Of a DNA stretch of 62,517 nucleotides, positions 16,105 through 25,095 are shown piece after piece (position 1 is the first letter of the stretch; each line of letters begins with the position of its first letter). This DNA is from Pseudomonas sp. PB106 (GTDB lineage Bacteria > Pseudomonadota > Gammaproteobacteria > Pseudomonadales > Pseudomonadaceae). The translations under genes were made by a program, and so were the position numbers. Below the pieces are notes generated by a model, which worked only from the letters and a program-made list of their open reading frames with translations, was not told the origin of the DNA and ran no database searches. The stretch covers positions 1 through 62,517 of the forward strand of contig NZ_RWIM01000198.1 in NCBI RefSeq assembly GCF_009764645.1. Reading direction: 5' to 3'.

Positions 16105-16623
16105 TTACAACGGCATGGTGTAGTGCAGCGCGTAACTTTCTACGCCGTCGTTATCACTGGCCAGGCCGGCGTTGGAATAGTGCGTCGCACGAATCCCGAC
16201 TTCATGCCCGCCATTGAAGCGCAGACCGAAACCGAGACGGTCTTCGAACTGGAAGGAACCGCCGATGTTATTACTTTCATACTTGGTGTTGGAGAACGCA
16301 GCCACACCAATACCCGCTTCGATATACGGTTTGACCGACTGACCGGCAAACTCGTAAACAAACACCGGCGAGAACGACAGGCTGTTGTTGCTGGAGGTCT
16401 TGTCACCTTCCCAATAGGTGTAGGCACCGCTCCAGTAACCGGTCAGGCGACCGACGTCGCTCTGCAGCCAGCTCTTGTCCCAATCGAAATTCATGCCCAA
16501 GCGGTAAGTCATGGTCGAATCGCTGGTTGCACCCACTGCAAATTCAACACCTGCAGCTTGCGCGGTAATACTTTGCCCCATCAGTGCGGCCGCAATCGCG
16601 GCCAAGCAGAATAGTCGCTTCAC
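16105..16623 (-). CDS. pagL: lipid A 3-O-deacylase
   Basis: Outer-membrane beta-barrel that removes the 3-O acyl chain from lipid A. 172 residues with a 23-residue signal peptide (cut after AQA), then about eight short amphipathic strands ending in an aromatic/hydrophobic C-terminus. The active-site set His148, Ser150 and Glu162 (THYSN ... GVES) keeps the exact +2 and +14 spacing of the P. aeruginosa enzyme. It lies downstream of murI on the same strand, as in PAO1 (PA4661). The 112-base gap to murI probably carries its own promoter. Confidence 0.93.
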   Translation of the reverse strand: MKRLFCLAAIAAALMGQSITAQAAGVEFAVGATSDSTMTYRLGMNFDWDKSWLQSDVGRLTGYWSGAYTYWEGDKTSSNNSLSFSPVFVYEFAGQSVKPYIEAGIGVAAFSNTKYESNNIGGSFQFEDRLGFGLRFNGGHEVGIRATHYSNAGLASDNDGVESYALHYTMPL

Positions 16624-16735
16624 TTTGAAACTTCCTTTTCCGGAACGATCGTTTGGTTTTCTAGATAACTCATCGCTATAGAAGCTAGCGCTTGCTCAGA
16701 AGTTCAGCTCATTTTTTAGTTATTTCACATTTTTT

Positions 16736-17527
16736 TTACAAGCTGAATTTTTGCACTTCGCCTGCTGTTTGCCCAAGTAGCGGCAGGATGTTCTTAAAGT
16801 ACTGCGGATCGGCACTGGTCCAGAATCTGACCGACTGGTTCGGGCCGCCAGCGAGCAAATCGCGCTCCGCCAACAAACGCTGAAGTTGCCGCGCCACGGC
16901 GGCCCCGGTATCGATCAGGCTGATGTCCTCGGCGATCATCGACTTGAGCATCGGCTTGAGAAACGGATAGTGGGTACAGCCGAGAATGATCGTGTCGCAA
17001 CCGCTGGCCAACAGCGGGTCGACATAACTTTGCAGCAACGCGCGCAACTCGGCGCTGTGCAGATCGCCACTCTCAATCAATTCGACCAGACCGGGACAGG
17101 GCTGGGTGATCACTCGCACGTCAGTGGCGAAGCGATCAAGCAGCGCGGCGAACTTGGCGCTCTGCAAAGTCCCGGTGGTGGCGAGCACGCCGACCACACC
17201 GCTGCGCGTCGCGGCCGCTGCGGGTTTGACCGCCGGTTCCATGCCGACCAGCGGCCAGTCGGGAAAATCACGGCGCAAATCAGCCACACCGGCAACGGTC
17301 GCGGTATTGCACGCCAGCACCAACGCTTTGGCGCCCTGTTCACGGAAAAATCCGGCCATCACGCTGCAGCGCTGACGGATGAATTCCGGGGTTTTCTCAC
17401 CGTAGGGGATGTGGCCGCAATCGGCGACGTACAGCAGCGATTCATTGGGCAGCAAGCGCTGGATTTCTGCCAGGACCGACAAACCGCCGACGCCGGAATC
17501 GAATACGCCGATGGGCGCTTCACGCAT
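16736..17527 (-). CDS. murI: glutamate racemase
   Basis: Makes D-glutamate for peptidoglycan. 263 residues counted from the ATG at 17527, which gives the family start REAPIGVFDSGVGGLSVL; the longer frame adds an unrelated basic tail. The two catalytic cysteines are in ACNTATVAGV and GCTHYPFL, and the acid/His partners around DSGVGG and THYP are kept. Start overlaps the moeB end by 8 bases, within the hemA-prfA-prmC-moeB-murI leftward operon. Confidence 0.96.
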   Translation of the reverse strand: MREAPIGVFDSGVGGLSVLAEIQRLLPNESLLYVADCGHIPYGEKTPEFIRQRCSVMAGFFREQGAKALVLACNTATVAGVADLRRDFPDWPLVGMEPAVKPAAAATRSGVVGVLATTGTLQSAKFAALLDRFATDVRVITQPCPGLVELIESGDLHSAELRALLQSYVDPLLASGCDTIILGCTHYPFLKPMLKSMIAEDISLIDTGAAVARQLQRLLAERDLLAGGPNQSVRFWTSADPQYFKNILPLLGQTAGEVQKFSL

Positions 17528-18275
17528 GGCGCGGGCCACAGACGCTGCAACCCGGATCACGCTTGACCCGCAGCTCACGGAAACGCGAACCCAAGGCATC
17601 GATCAGCAACAAGCGACCGACCAGAGGTTCGCCAAAACCGACCAACACTTTCATCGCTTCCAAGGCCTGAAGGCTGCCGACCAGCCCCACCAGCGGCCCG
17701 ACTACACCGGCCTCGCTACACGTCAGTTCAGCTTCGCTGCCGTGCCCATATAAACAGTGGTAGCACGGGCTCTCGTAGCGGCGCGGGTCGAACACCGACA
17801 ACTGTCCTTCAAGGCGAATCGCCGCGCCGCTGACCAGTGGCTTTTGCGCAGCCACGCACGCGGCGTTGACCGCTTCGCGGGTGGAGAAATTATCGGAACA
17901 GTCGAGCACCAGATCCACCGCTGCCACGGCTGCGGCGAGAGAGTCCTCGTCCAATGCCTGACGATGGGCCACCAGTTGAATCTCGGGGTTGATCGCGCCG
18001 AGACGCTTGAGCGCCGAGTCGACCTTGCTCATGCCGACGCTGTCGGTGTCATGAATGATCTGGCGTTGCAGGTTGGTCAGGTCGACTGTGTCGAAATCCG
18101 CCAAGTGCAGCTCACCGACTCCCGCCGCCGCCAGATACAACGCCACCGGCGCACCGAGACCGCCGAGACCGACGATCAGCACGCGACTGTCCTTGAGCTT
18201 CAACTGCCCATCGATGTCGATGTGTTGCAGCAGAATCTGCCGGCTGTAGCGCAGCAACTCCTGATCATTCAGCAC
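17520..18275 (-). CDS. moeB: molybdopterin-synthase adenylyltransferase
   Basis: Activates the C-terminal glycine of MoaD as an acyl-adenylate. The 251 residues have the E1-like ATP motif RVLIVGLGGLGAPVALYL (about 33-50), the DLTNLQRQI stretch with the catalytic Arg/Asp, LDCSDNFSTR, and two zinc CxxC pairs (CYHC and CSVC). No rhodanese domain is fused, so it is MoeB/ThiF-like rather than MOCS3-like. It overlaps prmC by 7 bases and murI by 8. Confidence 0.94.
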   Translation of the reverse strand: MLNDQELLRYSRQILLQHIDIDGQLKLKDSRVLIVGLGGLGAPVALYLAAAGVGELHLADFDTVDLTNLQRQIIHDTDSVGMSKVDSALKRLGAINPEIQLVAHRQALDEDSLAAAVAAVDLVLDCSDNFSTREAVNAACVAAQKPLVSGAAIRLEGQLSVFDPRRYESPCYHCLYGHGSEAELTCSEAGVVGPLVGLVGSLQALEAMKVLVGFGEPLVGRLLLIDALGSRFRELRVKRDPGCSVCGPRHA

Positions 18276-19099
18276 GGCAAGCGCCCCAGACTGATGCGTT
18301 GATGGCCGCCCAGATCGGTGCGGCTGTGGACTTCTTCGAAACCGCGCGCCAGCAGCAGATCGCGCACGGCTTCGGCTTGATCATAGCCATGTTCGAGCAT
18401 CAGCCAGCCACCGGCCTCCAGATAATCCGGGGCCTGGGCGACGATCAGACGCAGATCGTCGAGCCCGTCTTCACCGGCAACCAACGCACTGGCCGGTTCG
18501 AAGCGCACATCGCCTTCGACCAGATGTGGATCGGCGGCGGCAATGTACGGCGGGTTGCTGATGATCAACTGAAAACGCTGACCTTCCAGCGCACTGAACC
18601 AATGGCTGCTCAGCACCGTGGCGTTGTTCAAATGCAGGCGCTGGCGATTGCGCTCAGCGAGTGCCACGGCTTCGAGCACGCGATCCACGGCGGTGACTTT
18701 CCACGCTGGGCGCTCGCTGGCCAACGCCAAGGCAATCGCGCCGCTGCCGGTGCCGAGATCGAGCACCTTGGCCGGAGTCGCGGGGAGCAATTCCAGCGCC
18801 GCTTCCACCAACAGTTCGGTGTCCGGGCGCGGGATCAGCGTGTGCGGCGCGACTTCCAGATCGAGTTTCCAGAAACCCTGCTGACCGAGAATGTAGGCCA
18901 CCGGCTCACCGCCACGACGACGTTGCAGGTAGTCGGCAAAGGTCAGCGCCGCTTCACTCGGCACGATGCGCTCGGGCCAGGTGTGCAGAAAGCTGCGCGA
19001 TTTGCCCAACGCAGCCGCCAGAAGCAATTCGGCGTCCAGACGCGCGGTGGGCGAGTCCGGCAGTTCAGCGGCGCGCAGCAGGCTGGCGATGATGGTCAT
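18269..19099 (-). CDS. prmC: peptide chain release factor N5-glutamine methyltransferase
   Basis: Methylates the glutamine of the GGQ motif in RF1 and RF2. 276 residues: an N-terminal helical domain (1-80) followed by a SAM domain with VLDLGTGSGAIALAL near 117 and the catalytic NPPY at IISNPPYIA. It starts directly after the prfA stop (no gap) on the same strand, so enzyme and substrate are made from one transcript. Confidence 0.97.
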   Translation of the reverse strand: MTIIASLLRAAELPDSPTARLDAELLLAAALGKSRSFLHTWPERIVPSEAALTFADYLQRRRGGEPVAYILGQQGFWKLDLEVAPHTLIPRPDTELLVEAALELLPATPAKVLDLGTGSGAIALALASERPAWKVTAVDRVLEAVALAERNRQRLHLNNATVLSSHWFSALEGQRFQLIISNPPYIAAADPHLVEGDVRFEPASALVAGEDGLDDLRLIVAQAPDYLEAGGWLMLEHGYDQAEAVRDLLLARGFEEVHSRTDLGGHQRISLGRLPC

Positions 19100-20182
19100 T
19101 TATTCACCTATCGCGGCGAGTTGGTCCGCCTGGTATTCGGCCAGCAACGGCTCGATCACTGCTTCAACGCCACCGGCGAGAATTTCATCCAGCGAGTACA
19201 GGGTCAGGTTGACGCGATGGTCGGTGACCCGGCCCTGAGCAAAGTTGTAGGTGCGGATGCGCTCGGAACGGTCGCCGGAACCGACCAGCAATTTACGTTC
19301 GCTGGCGATGGCATTCGCCGCCGCTGCGGTCTGCTGATCATTGAGCTTGGCCGACAGCCAGGCCATCGCCCGCGCCCGGTTCTTGTGCTGGGAACGTTCT
19401 TCCTGGCACTCGACGACGGTGCCGGTCGGTATGTGGGTGATGCGGATTGCCGAGTCGGTGGTATTGACGTGCTGACCACCCGCCCCGGAGGAGCGGAACG
19501 TGTCGACGCGCAAATCCGCCGGGTTGATCTCGATGGCTTCGCGCTCGTCCGGCTCGGGCAACACCGCCACGGTGCACGCCGAGGTGTGGATACGGCCTTG
19601 GGATTCGGTGGCGGGTACGCGCTGTACGCGGTGCGCACCGGATTCGAACTTCAGCTTGCCGTAGACGTTGTCGCCTTCAATGCGCGCGATGACTTCTTTA
19701 TAGCCACCGTGTTCGCCTTCGTTTTCCGAAAGGATTTCCACGCGCCAGCCGCGACGCTCGGCATAACGCGAGTACATACGGAACAGGTCGCCGGAGAAGA
19801 TCGCCGCCTCATCGCCACCGGTGCCGGCGCGGATTTCGAGAAAGACGTTGCGCCCGTCATTCGGATCCTTGGGCAGCAACATGCGCTGCAGATCGGATTC
19901 CAGGGTGATCAGCAATTCCTTGGCTTCGCGGACTTCTTCCACGGCCATTTCACGCATGTCCGGGTCGCTGTCCTTGAGCAGCGCCTGCGCGCCTTCAAGA
20001 TCGCTTTGTACGCCGAGCAGCTTTTTATAGCCTTGCACGACCGGCTCAAGTTCAGCGTATTCCTTGGAATAGGCGCGGAACTTGGTTTGATCGGAAATGA
20101 CTTCGCCGTCGCCGAGCAACGCGGTCAGTTCCTCGAAACGGTCCTGGAGGACATCCAGCTTATTGAGCAGTGACGCTTTCAT
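19100..20182 (-). CDS. prfA: peptide chain release factor 1
   Basis: Reads UAA and UAG stop codons and triggers peptide release. 360 residues, the normal length. The GGQ loop SGAGGQHVNTTDSAIRIT is near residue 230. The codon-recognition tripeptide reads PAT in RVPATESQGRIHTS (PxT class). Its start overlaps the hemA end by 4 bases, a linkage conserved in gammaproteobacteria. Confidence 0.97.
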   Translation of the reverse strand: MKASLLNKLDVLQDRFEELTALLGDGEVISDQTKFRAYSKEYAELEPVVQGYKKLLGVQSDLEGAQALLKDSDPDMREMAVEEVREAKELLITLESDLQRMLLPKDPNDGRNVFLEIRAGTGGDEAAIFSGDLFRMYSRYAERRGWRVEILSENEGEHGGYKEVIARIEGDNVYGKLKFESGAHRVQRVPATESQGRIHTSACTVAVLPEPDEREAIEINPADLRVDTFRSSGAGGQHVNTTDSAIRITHIPTGTVVECQEERSQHKNRARAMAWLSAKLNDQQTAAAANAIASERKLLVGSGDRSERIRTYNFAQGRVTDHRVNLTLYSLDEILAGGVEAVIEPLLAEYQADQLAAIGE

Positions 20183-21465
20183 TGCGGTTTTTTATCCGAA
20201 AAGCTATCCGGTGAGCCCTCAAGGGCAAAGAGTTCCTGAGCCATGGCCAGCGCATCGAGGCGGCCTTCGGCAGAAAGCTTTTTCAGTTGCACGCTGGGCG
20301 CATGCAACAGTTTATTGGTCAGGCCACGGGCCAGTTGCCCGAGTACGTCTTCGGCATTACCGCCGTTGGCCAGCAGGCGCAGGGCTTTTTGCAGCTCCTC
20401 GTCGCGCAGGCGTTCGCTCTGTTGACGATAGGCCTTGAGCACATCGACCGCCGCCAGCTCGCGCAGGCGCACCATGAAATCATCGGCGCCGACCGAGACC
20501 ATCTCTTCCGCCGCCTGGGCTGCACCCTGACGGCTCTTGAGGTTTTCGGCGACCACTTCATGCAGATCGTCAACGCTATAGAGGTAAACGTCGTCCAACT
20601 CGCCGACTTCTGGCTCGATGTCGCGCGGAACGGCGATGTCGACCATGAAGATCGGTTTGTGCTTGCGCAGCTTCAGCGCGCTTTCCACCGCGCCCTTGCC
20701 CAGAATCGGCAACTGACTAGCGGTCGAACTGATGACGATGTCGCTGCGCACCAGTTCGGCCGGAATGTCCGACAGCAAAACTGCGTGGGCGCCGAACTGC
20801 TCGGCCAACAGGCTGGCGCGCTCGAGCGTACGGTTGGCAACGACGATGCGCTTGACGCCCAGCTCATGTAAATGGCGGGCGACCAGAGTAATGGTCTCGC
20901 CGGCGCCGATCAGCAAGGCCTGACTGCGTTGCAAATCACTGAAAATCTGTTTCGCCAGGCTGACGGCAGCAAATGCCACGGACACCGGGTTTTCACCGAT
21001 CGCGGTGTCGGTGCGCACCTGCTTGGCGGCGTTGAACGTCGCTTGAAACAGTCGCCCCAACAACGGGCCGATGGTGCCGGCCTCGCGCGCCACGGCGTAG
21101 GCCGATTTCATCTGACCGAGAATCTGCGGTTCGCCCAGCACCAGCGAGTCGAGCCCGGAGGCGACGCGCATCATGTGACGAACTGCCGCATCATCTTCAT
21201 GCACATAAGCACTTGCGCGCAGCTCATCGAGGCTTAAATGGTGGTAGTCGGCCAGCCAGCGCAGCACGATATCCGCCGACAGCTGATCCTGTTCTATATA
21301 AAGCTCACTGCGATTGCAGGTGGAGAGGATCGCAGCCTCGCGGCTGTCGGTCAGTCGGCAGAGCTGCTGCAAGGCTTCCACCAGTTGCTCAGGCGTAAAG
21401 GCCACGCGCTCGCGGACGTCTACTGAAGCAGTCTTGTGGTTGATACCGAGTGCGAGGAAGGCCAT
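20179..21465 (-). CDS. hemA: glutamyl-tRNA reductase
   Basis: First enzyme of tetrapyrrole synthesis by the C5 route: reduces Glu-tRNA to glutamate-1-semialdehyde. 428 residues. The catalytic cysteine is Cys50 in STCNRSELY, and the NADPH domain has LLIGAGETITLVARHL. The C-terminal helical dimerisation domain is complete. First gene of the leftward hemA-prfA-prmC-moeB-murI run, reading from a 273-base divergent gap shared with the TPR lipoprotein gene. Confidence 0.97.
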   Translation of the reverse strand: MAFLALGINHKTASVDVRERVAFTPEQLVEALQQLCRLTDSREAAILSTCNRSELYIEQDQLSADIVLRWLADYHHLSLDELRASAYVHEDDAAVRHMMRVASGLDSLVLGEPQILGQMKSAYAVAREAGTIGPLLGRLFQATFNAAKQVRTDTAIGENPVSVAFAAVSLAKQIFSDLQRSQALLIGAGETITLVARHLHELGVKRIVVANRTLERASLLAEQFGAHAVLLSDIPAELVRSDIVISSTASQLPILGKGAVESALKLRKHKPIFMVDIAVPRDIEPEVGELDDVYLYSVDDLHEVVAENLKSRQGAAQAAEEMVSVGADDFMVRLRELAAVDVLKAYRQQSERLRDEELQKALRLLANGGNAEDVLGQLARGLTNKLLHAPSVQLKKLSAEGRLDALAMAQELFALEGSPDSFSDKKPQ

Positions 21466-21584
21466 TCAAGGTCGCTGATGGTGACGTGAAGCCGGCAATT
21501 GTCCTACTTCGAAAGATTCAGAACAACTACCGCTGACTATTGTCCCAATCGTCAGCCCCTATAATGGGCACAATTTGGCTCATT

Positions 21585-21673
21585 GCAGGAGCTGCCGCAG
21601 GCTGCGATCTTTTGATTGTGGTTTTTCGAATCACCAGCAAGATCAAAAGATCGCAGCCTTCGGCAGCTCCTAC
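21585..21673. repeat. REP pair, GCTGCCG family
   Basis: GCAGGAGCTGCCGCAGGCTG plus CGATCTTTTGAT faces GATCAAAAGATCGCAGCC plus TTCGGCAGCTCCTAC. Unusually it lies in a divergent gap (hemA and the TPR lipoprotein gene), between promoter and gene rather than past a stop. Confidence 0.92.
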
Positions 21674-21738
21674 GGTTATGTTTGGCCGAAGGCTTGTGTC
21701 ATGATGATCCGACCGCAGGTTAGTCGTCCTTCTCCTAT

Positions 21739-23463
21739 ATGAATAGATCTTCCGCGTTGCTCCTCGCTTTTGTCTTCCTCAGCGGCTGCCAGGCCTTGGC
21801 ACCCGTGTCGCCGGACGGTACGCCGTCGGTTGAAGACACCACGCCCGCGCCTGAAAAGCCCAAGGTTTACAGCTCGTTCAGCGAGGAAACCGTTTTCAGT
21901 CTGTTGAGCGCCGAACTCGCCGGCCAGCGCAATCGTTTCGACATTGCTCTGGATAACTACGTGACCCAGGCCATCAACACGCAGGATCCGGGCGTCTCCG
22001 AGCGCGCCTTCCGCATCGCCGAATATCTGGGCGCCGATCAACCGGCCCTCGATACCGCGCTGATCTGGGCGAAAAATGCCCCGGACGACCTCGAAGCGCA
22101 ACGCGCCGCCGCCGTGCAACTGGCCCGCGCCGGGCGTTACGACGACTCGATGGTCTATATGGAGAAAGTCCTGCAGGGCAAGGGCGACACCCATTTCGAC
22201 TTCCTCGCGCTGTCCGCGGCTGACACCGATCAGGAAACCCGCAACGGTCTGATGAAAAGTTTTGACCGGTTGTTGCAGCGCCACCCGAACAACAGTCAGC
22301 TGATTTTCGGCAAAGCCCTGCTGCTGCAACAGGACGGCGACAATAAAGCGGCGTTGACCTTACTCGAAGACCATCCGCCGGAAGACGGCGAGATCGCGCC
22401 GATCCTGCTGCGCGCCCGCCTGCTTCAGGTGCTGAACCGTGGCGACGAAGCGCTGCCGTTGCTGCAAAAAAGCATCAAAAAGTATCCGGACGACAAACGC
22501 CTGCGCCTGACTTACGCGCGCATGCTGGTCGAGCAAGACCGCATGGACGACGCCAAGGTCGAGTTCTCCAGCCTGGTTCAGCAATACCCGGAAGACGACG
22601 AGTTGCGTTACTCGCTGGCCCTCGTCTGCCTCGAAGCCAAGGCCTGGGATGAGGCCAAGGGCTATCTGGAAGACTTGATCGCCCGCGAAAGCCACGTCGA
22701 TTCGGCGCACCTGAACCTCGGTCGCATCGCCGAAGAACGCAACGATCCGCAAGGCGCGCTCATCGAATACGCCCAAGTCGGCCCGGGCAACGATTATCTG
22801 CCAGCGCAATTGCGTCAGGCCGATATCCTGATGAACAACGGCAAGACCGCTGAAGCGCAGAGCAAACTTGCCGCCCAGCGTGACGAACAGCCGGATTACG
22901 CGATTCAGTTGTACCTGATCGAATCGGAAACCCTGTCGGCCAACAAACAGGACGACAAGGCCTGGAAAGTCTTGCAGCAAGCCTTGCTGCAATACCCGGA
23001 TGATCTGAATCTGCTCTACACCCGGGCGATGCTCGCGGAAAAACGCAATGACCTCGGGCAGATGGAAAAAGACCTGCGCCTGATCATCAAGCGTGATCCG
23101 GACAATGCCATGGCGCTGAACGCTCTGGGCTACACCCTGTCCGACCGCACCACGCGCTACGCTGAAGCCAAAGCGCTGATCGAGCAGGCGCACCAGATCA
23201 ACCCGGAAGACCCGGCGGTCCTCGACAGCCTTGGCTGGGTGAATTTCCGCATGGGCAATCTGGACGACGCCGAGAAATATCTGCGGCAGGCGCTGGAGCG
23301 TTTCCCTGATCACGAAGTCGCCGCTCACTTGGGCGAAGTACTGTGGGTCAAGGGCAACCAGCGCGAAGCCAAACAAGTCTGGGGCAAATTCCTCAAGGAT
23401 CAGCCCGACAGCACCATTCTGCGCAGCACCATCAAGCGCCTGACCGGATCCGAGACTCTTTAA
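21739..23463 (+). CDS. TPR-repeat lipoprotein (PA4667-like)
   Basis: 574 residues. The N-terminal signal ends in a lipobox (FVFLSGCQ, lipidated Cys about residue 17), so it is a periplasm-facing lipoprotein. The rest is a long series of tetratricopeptide repeats, for example NAMALNALGYTLSDRTTRYAEA and DPAVLDSLGWVNFRMGNLDDAEKYLRQAL near the C-terminus. It lies 3 bases before lolB, an arrangement constant in Pseudomonas. A scaffold or assembly role at the envelope is likely; the partner is unknown. Confidence 0.9.
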   Translation: MNRSSALLLAFVFLSGCQALAPVSPDGTPSVEDTTPAPEKPKVYSSFSEETVFSLLSAELAGQRNRFDIALDNYVTQAINTQDPGVSERAFRIAEYLGADQPALDTALIWAKNAPDDLEAQRAAAVQLARAGRYDDSMVYMEKVLQGKGDTHFDFLALSAADTDQETRNGLMKSFDRLLQRHPNNSQLIFGKALLLQQDGDNKAALTLLEDHPPEDGEIAPILLRARLLQVLNRGDEALPLLQKSIKKYPDDKRLRLTYARMLVEQDRMDDAKVEFSSLVQQYPEDDELRYSLALVCLEAKAWDEAKGYLEDLIARESHVDSAHLNLGRIAEERNDPQGALIEYAQVGPGNDYLPAQLRQADILMNNGKTAEAQSKLAAQRDEQPDYAIQLYLIESETLSANKQDDKAWKVLQQALLQYPDDLNLLYTRAMLAEKRNDLGQMEKDLRLIIKRDPDNAMALNALGYTLSDRTTRYAEAKALIEQAHQINPEDPAVLDSLGWVNFRMGNLDDAEKYLRQALERFPDHEVAAHLGEVLWVKGNQREAKQVWGKFLKDQPDSTILRSTIKRLTGSETL

Positions 23464-23466
23464 CCC

Positions 23467-24084
23467 ATGTTTTTGCGCCACGTTATTGTTTTCAGCTTCA
23501 TCGCCCTGCTCGCCGGCTGCTCGGGTTTCGGCACTCGCGAATCGGTCGAGGGCCATGGCAGCCCGGCTCAATGGGCCGCGAACAAACAGCAACTGACCGG
23601 CCTCGACGGCTGGCAGATCGACGGCAAGATCGGCATCCGCGCACCGAAAGATTCCGGTAGCGGCACGCTGTTCTGGCTGCAACGTCAGGACTATTACGAC
23701 ATTCGTCTGTCCGGCCCGTTGGGTCGTGGCGCGGCGCGTTTGACCGGGCGTCCGGGCAAGGTCTCGCTGGAAGTCGCCAACCAGGGTCGCTATGAATCGC
23801 AATCGCCGGAAGCCTTGCTCGAAGAGCAGCTTGGCTGGAAATTGCCGGTGTCGAATCTGGCCTGGTGGGTACGTGGTTTGCCGGCTCCGGACACTAAAAG
23901 CCGCCTGAACCTCGACGCCGACAGCCGTCTGGCTAGCCTGGAACAGGATGGCTGGAAAGTTGAATACACCGCGTACACCGAGCAAAACGGTTACTGGTTG
24001 CCCGAGCGCATCAAGCTGCACGGCACCGACCTAGATGTGACGCTGGTGATCAAGACCTGGCAACCGCGCAAGTTGGGGCAATAA
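23467..24084 (+). CDS. lolB: outer-membrane lipoprotein receptor LolB
   Basis: Takes lipoproteins from LolA and inserts them in the outer membrane. 205 residues with a signal peptide and lipobox LLAGCSG (Cys about 18), then the LolA/B half-barrel fold. Characteristic stretches are WQIDGKIGIR, GTLFWLQRQDYYDIRLSGPLG and LPVSNLAWWVRGLPAP. In the usual order TPR protein-lolB-ispE, with gaps of only 3 bases on each side. Confidence 0.95.
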   Translation: MFLRHVIVFSFIALLAGCSGFGTRESVEGHGSPAQWAANKQQLTGLDGWQIDGKIGIRAPKDSGSGTLFWLQRQDYYDIRLSGPLGRGAARLTGRPGKVSLEVANQGRYESQSPEALLEEQLGWKLPVSNLAWWVRGLPAPDTKSRLNLDADSRLASLEQDGWKVEYTAYTEQNGYWLPERIKLHGTDLDVTLVIKTWQPRKLGQ

Positions 24085-24087
24085 AGC

Positions 24088-24939
24088 ATGACCGCTGCAC
24101 GCCTGACCCTGCCCTCGCCGGCCAAACTCAACCTGATGCTGCACATTCTTGGCCGCCGTGAAGACGGTTACCACGAGTTGCAGACACTGTTTCAGTTTGT
24201 CGATTACGGCGACGAAATCACGTTTGCCGTACGTGATGACGGCGTGATTCAGTTGCACACCGAATTCGCCGGCGTGCCGCATGACAGCAACCTGATCGTG
24301 CGCGCAGCGAAAATGCTTCAGCAACAGTCCGGTTGCGCGCTCGGCATCGACATCTGGATCGATAAAGTGCTGCCCATGGGCGGCGGCATCGGTGGCGGCA
24401 GTTCGAATGCGGCGACCACATTGCTCGGCCTGAATCATTTGTGGCAACTGGGTTGGGACGAAGATCGCCTGGCCGCACTGGGCCTTTCGCTGGGTGCCGA
24501 CGTACCGGTTTTCGTCCGTGGTCACGCGGCTTTCGCCGAGGGTGTAGGCGAGAAACTCACCCCGGTCGATCCCGAAGAACCGTGGTATCTGGTGCTCGTG
24601 CCGCAAGTCTCTGTTAGTACGGCAGAAATTTTTTCAGATCCTTTGTTGACACGTAACACGCCGCCCATTAAAGTGCGCCCCGTTCCCGAGGGAAACAGTC
24701 GAAATGACTGCTTGCCGGTGGTTGCAAGGCGTTATCCAGAAGTACGTAACGCATTGGATTTGTTAGGTAAATTTACCGAAGCAAAGCTCACCGGAACTGG
24801 AAGTTGTGTGTTTGGGGGCTTCCCAAGCAAAGCTGAAGCTGATAAAGTCTCGGCCCTTCTGACAGAGACCCTTACAGGGTTTGTAGCCAAAGGCAGCAAC
24901 GTTTCGATGTTGCACCGCAAGTTGCAAATTCTGCTCTAG
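24088..24939 (+). CDS. ispE: 4-diphosphocytidyl-2-C-methyl-D-erythritol kinase
   Basis: GHMP kinase of the MEP isoprenoid pathway. 283 residues. The N-terminal substrate part LPSPAKLNLMLHILGRREDGYHELQTLFQ holds the catalytic Lys, and the ATP loop is PMGGGIGGGSSNAATTLLGL (about 93-112). The C-terminal GTGSCVFGGF is present. Codon use turns AT-richer near the 3' end, where a sigma-70 promoter for the tRNA-Gln/prs unit is embedded at 24646-24674. Confidence 0.96.
   Translation: MTAARLTLPSPAKLNLMLHILGRREDGYHELQTLFQFVDYGDEITFAVRDDGVIQLHTEFAGVPHDSNLIVRAAKMLQQQSGCALGIDIWIDKVLPMGGGIGGGSSNAATTLLGLNHLWQLGWDEDRLAALGLSLGADVPVFVRGHAAFAEGVGEKLTPVDPEEPWYLVLVPQVSVSTAEIFSDPLLTRNTPPIKVRPVPEGNSRNDCLPVVARRYPEVRNALDLLGKFTEAKLTGTGSCVFGGFPSKAEADKVSALLTETLTGFVAKGSNVSMLHRKLQILL
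24646..24674 (+). promoter_or_regulatory. sigma-70 promoter inside ispE
   Basis: TTGACA at 24646-24651, a 17-base spacer, then TAAAGT at 24669-24674. The -35 is a perfect match and the spacing is optimal. It points at tRNA-Gln and prs, 300 and 420 bases downstream. Local AT content is higher than in the rest of ispE. Confidence 0.65.
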
Positions 24940-24975
24940 AGGAACCAAGTGCACGGCACTTGATGCAACAGATAC

Positions 24976-25050
24976 AGGGGCGTCGCCAAGCGGTAAGGCA
25001 GCAGGTTTTGATCCTGCCATGCGTTGGTTCGAATCCAGCCGCCCCTGCCA
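24976..25050 (+). tRNA. tRNA-Gln (UUG anticodon)
   Basis: 75 bases including the encoded CCA. The acceptor stem AGGGGCG pairs with CGCCCCT. The anticodon arm GCAGG-TTTTGAT-CCTGC carries TTG. The T arm contains GGTTCGAATCC. It lies between ispE and prs, as in other pseudomonads, and probably shares the promoter embedded in ispE. Confidence 0.96.
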
Positions 25051-25095
25051 TTTTCTATACTCATCCAGGTTACCCTCAGCCTCTAGGTACTGCGC

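Noticed and set aside
18299..20173. 624-codon open frame opposite prmC and prfA
   Set aside because: High-GC antisense shadow: prmC and prfA on the other strand have full catalytic motifs, and this frame has no recognisable domain or ribosome site.
21540..21565. Promoter with TATAAT at 21560 in the hemA divergent gap
   Set aside because: The -10 is perfect, but the only -35-like hexamer (TTGTCC) is 14 bases away, too close; left as unproven.
22360..24021. 553-codon open frame opposite the TPR lipoprotein and lolB
   Set aside because: Antisense shadow of two conserved genes with signal peptides and lipoboxes.
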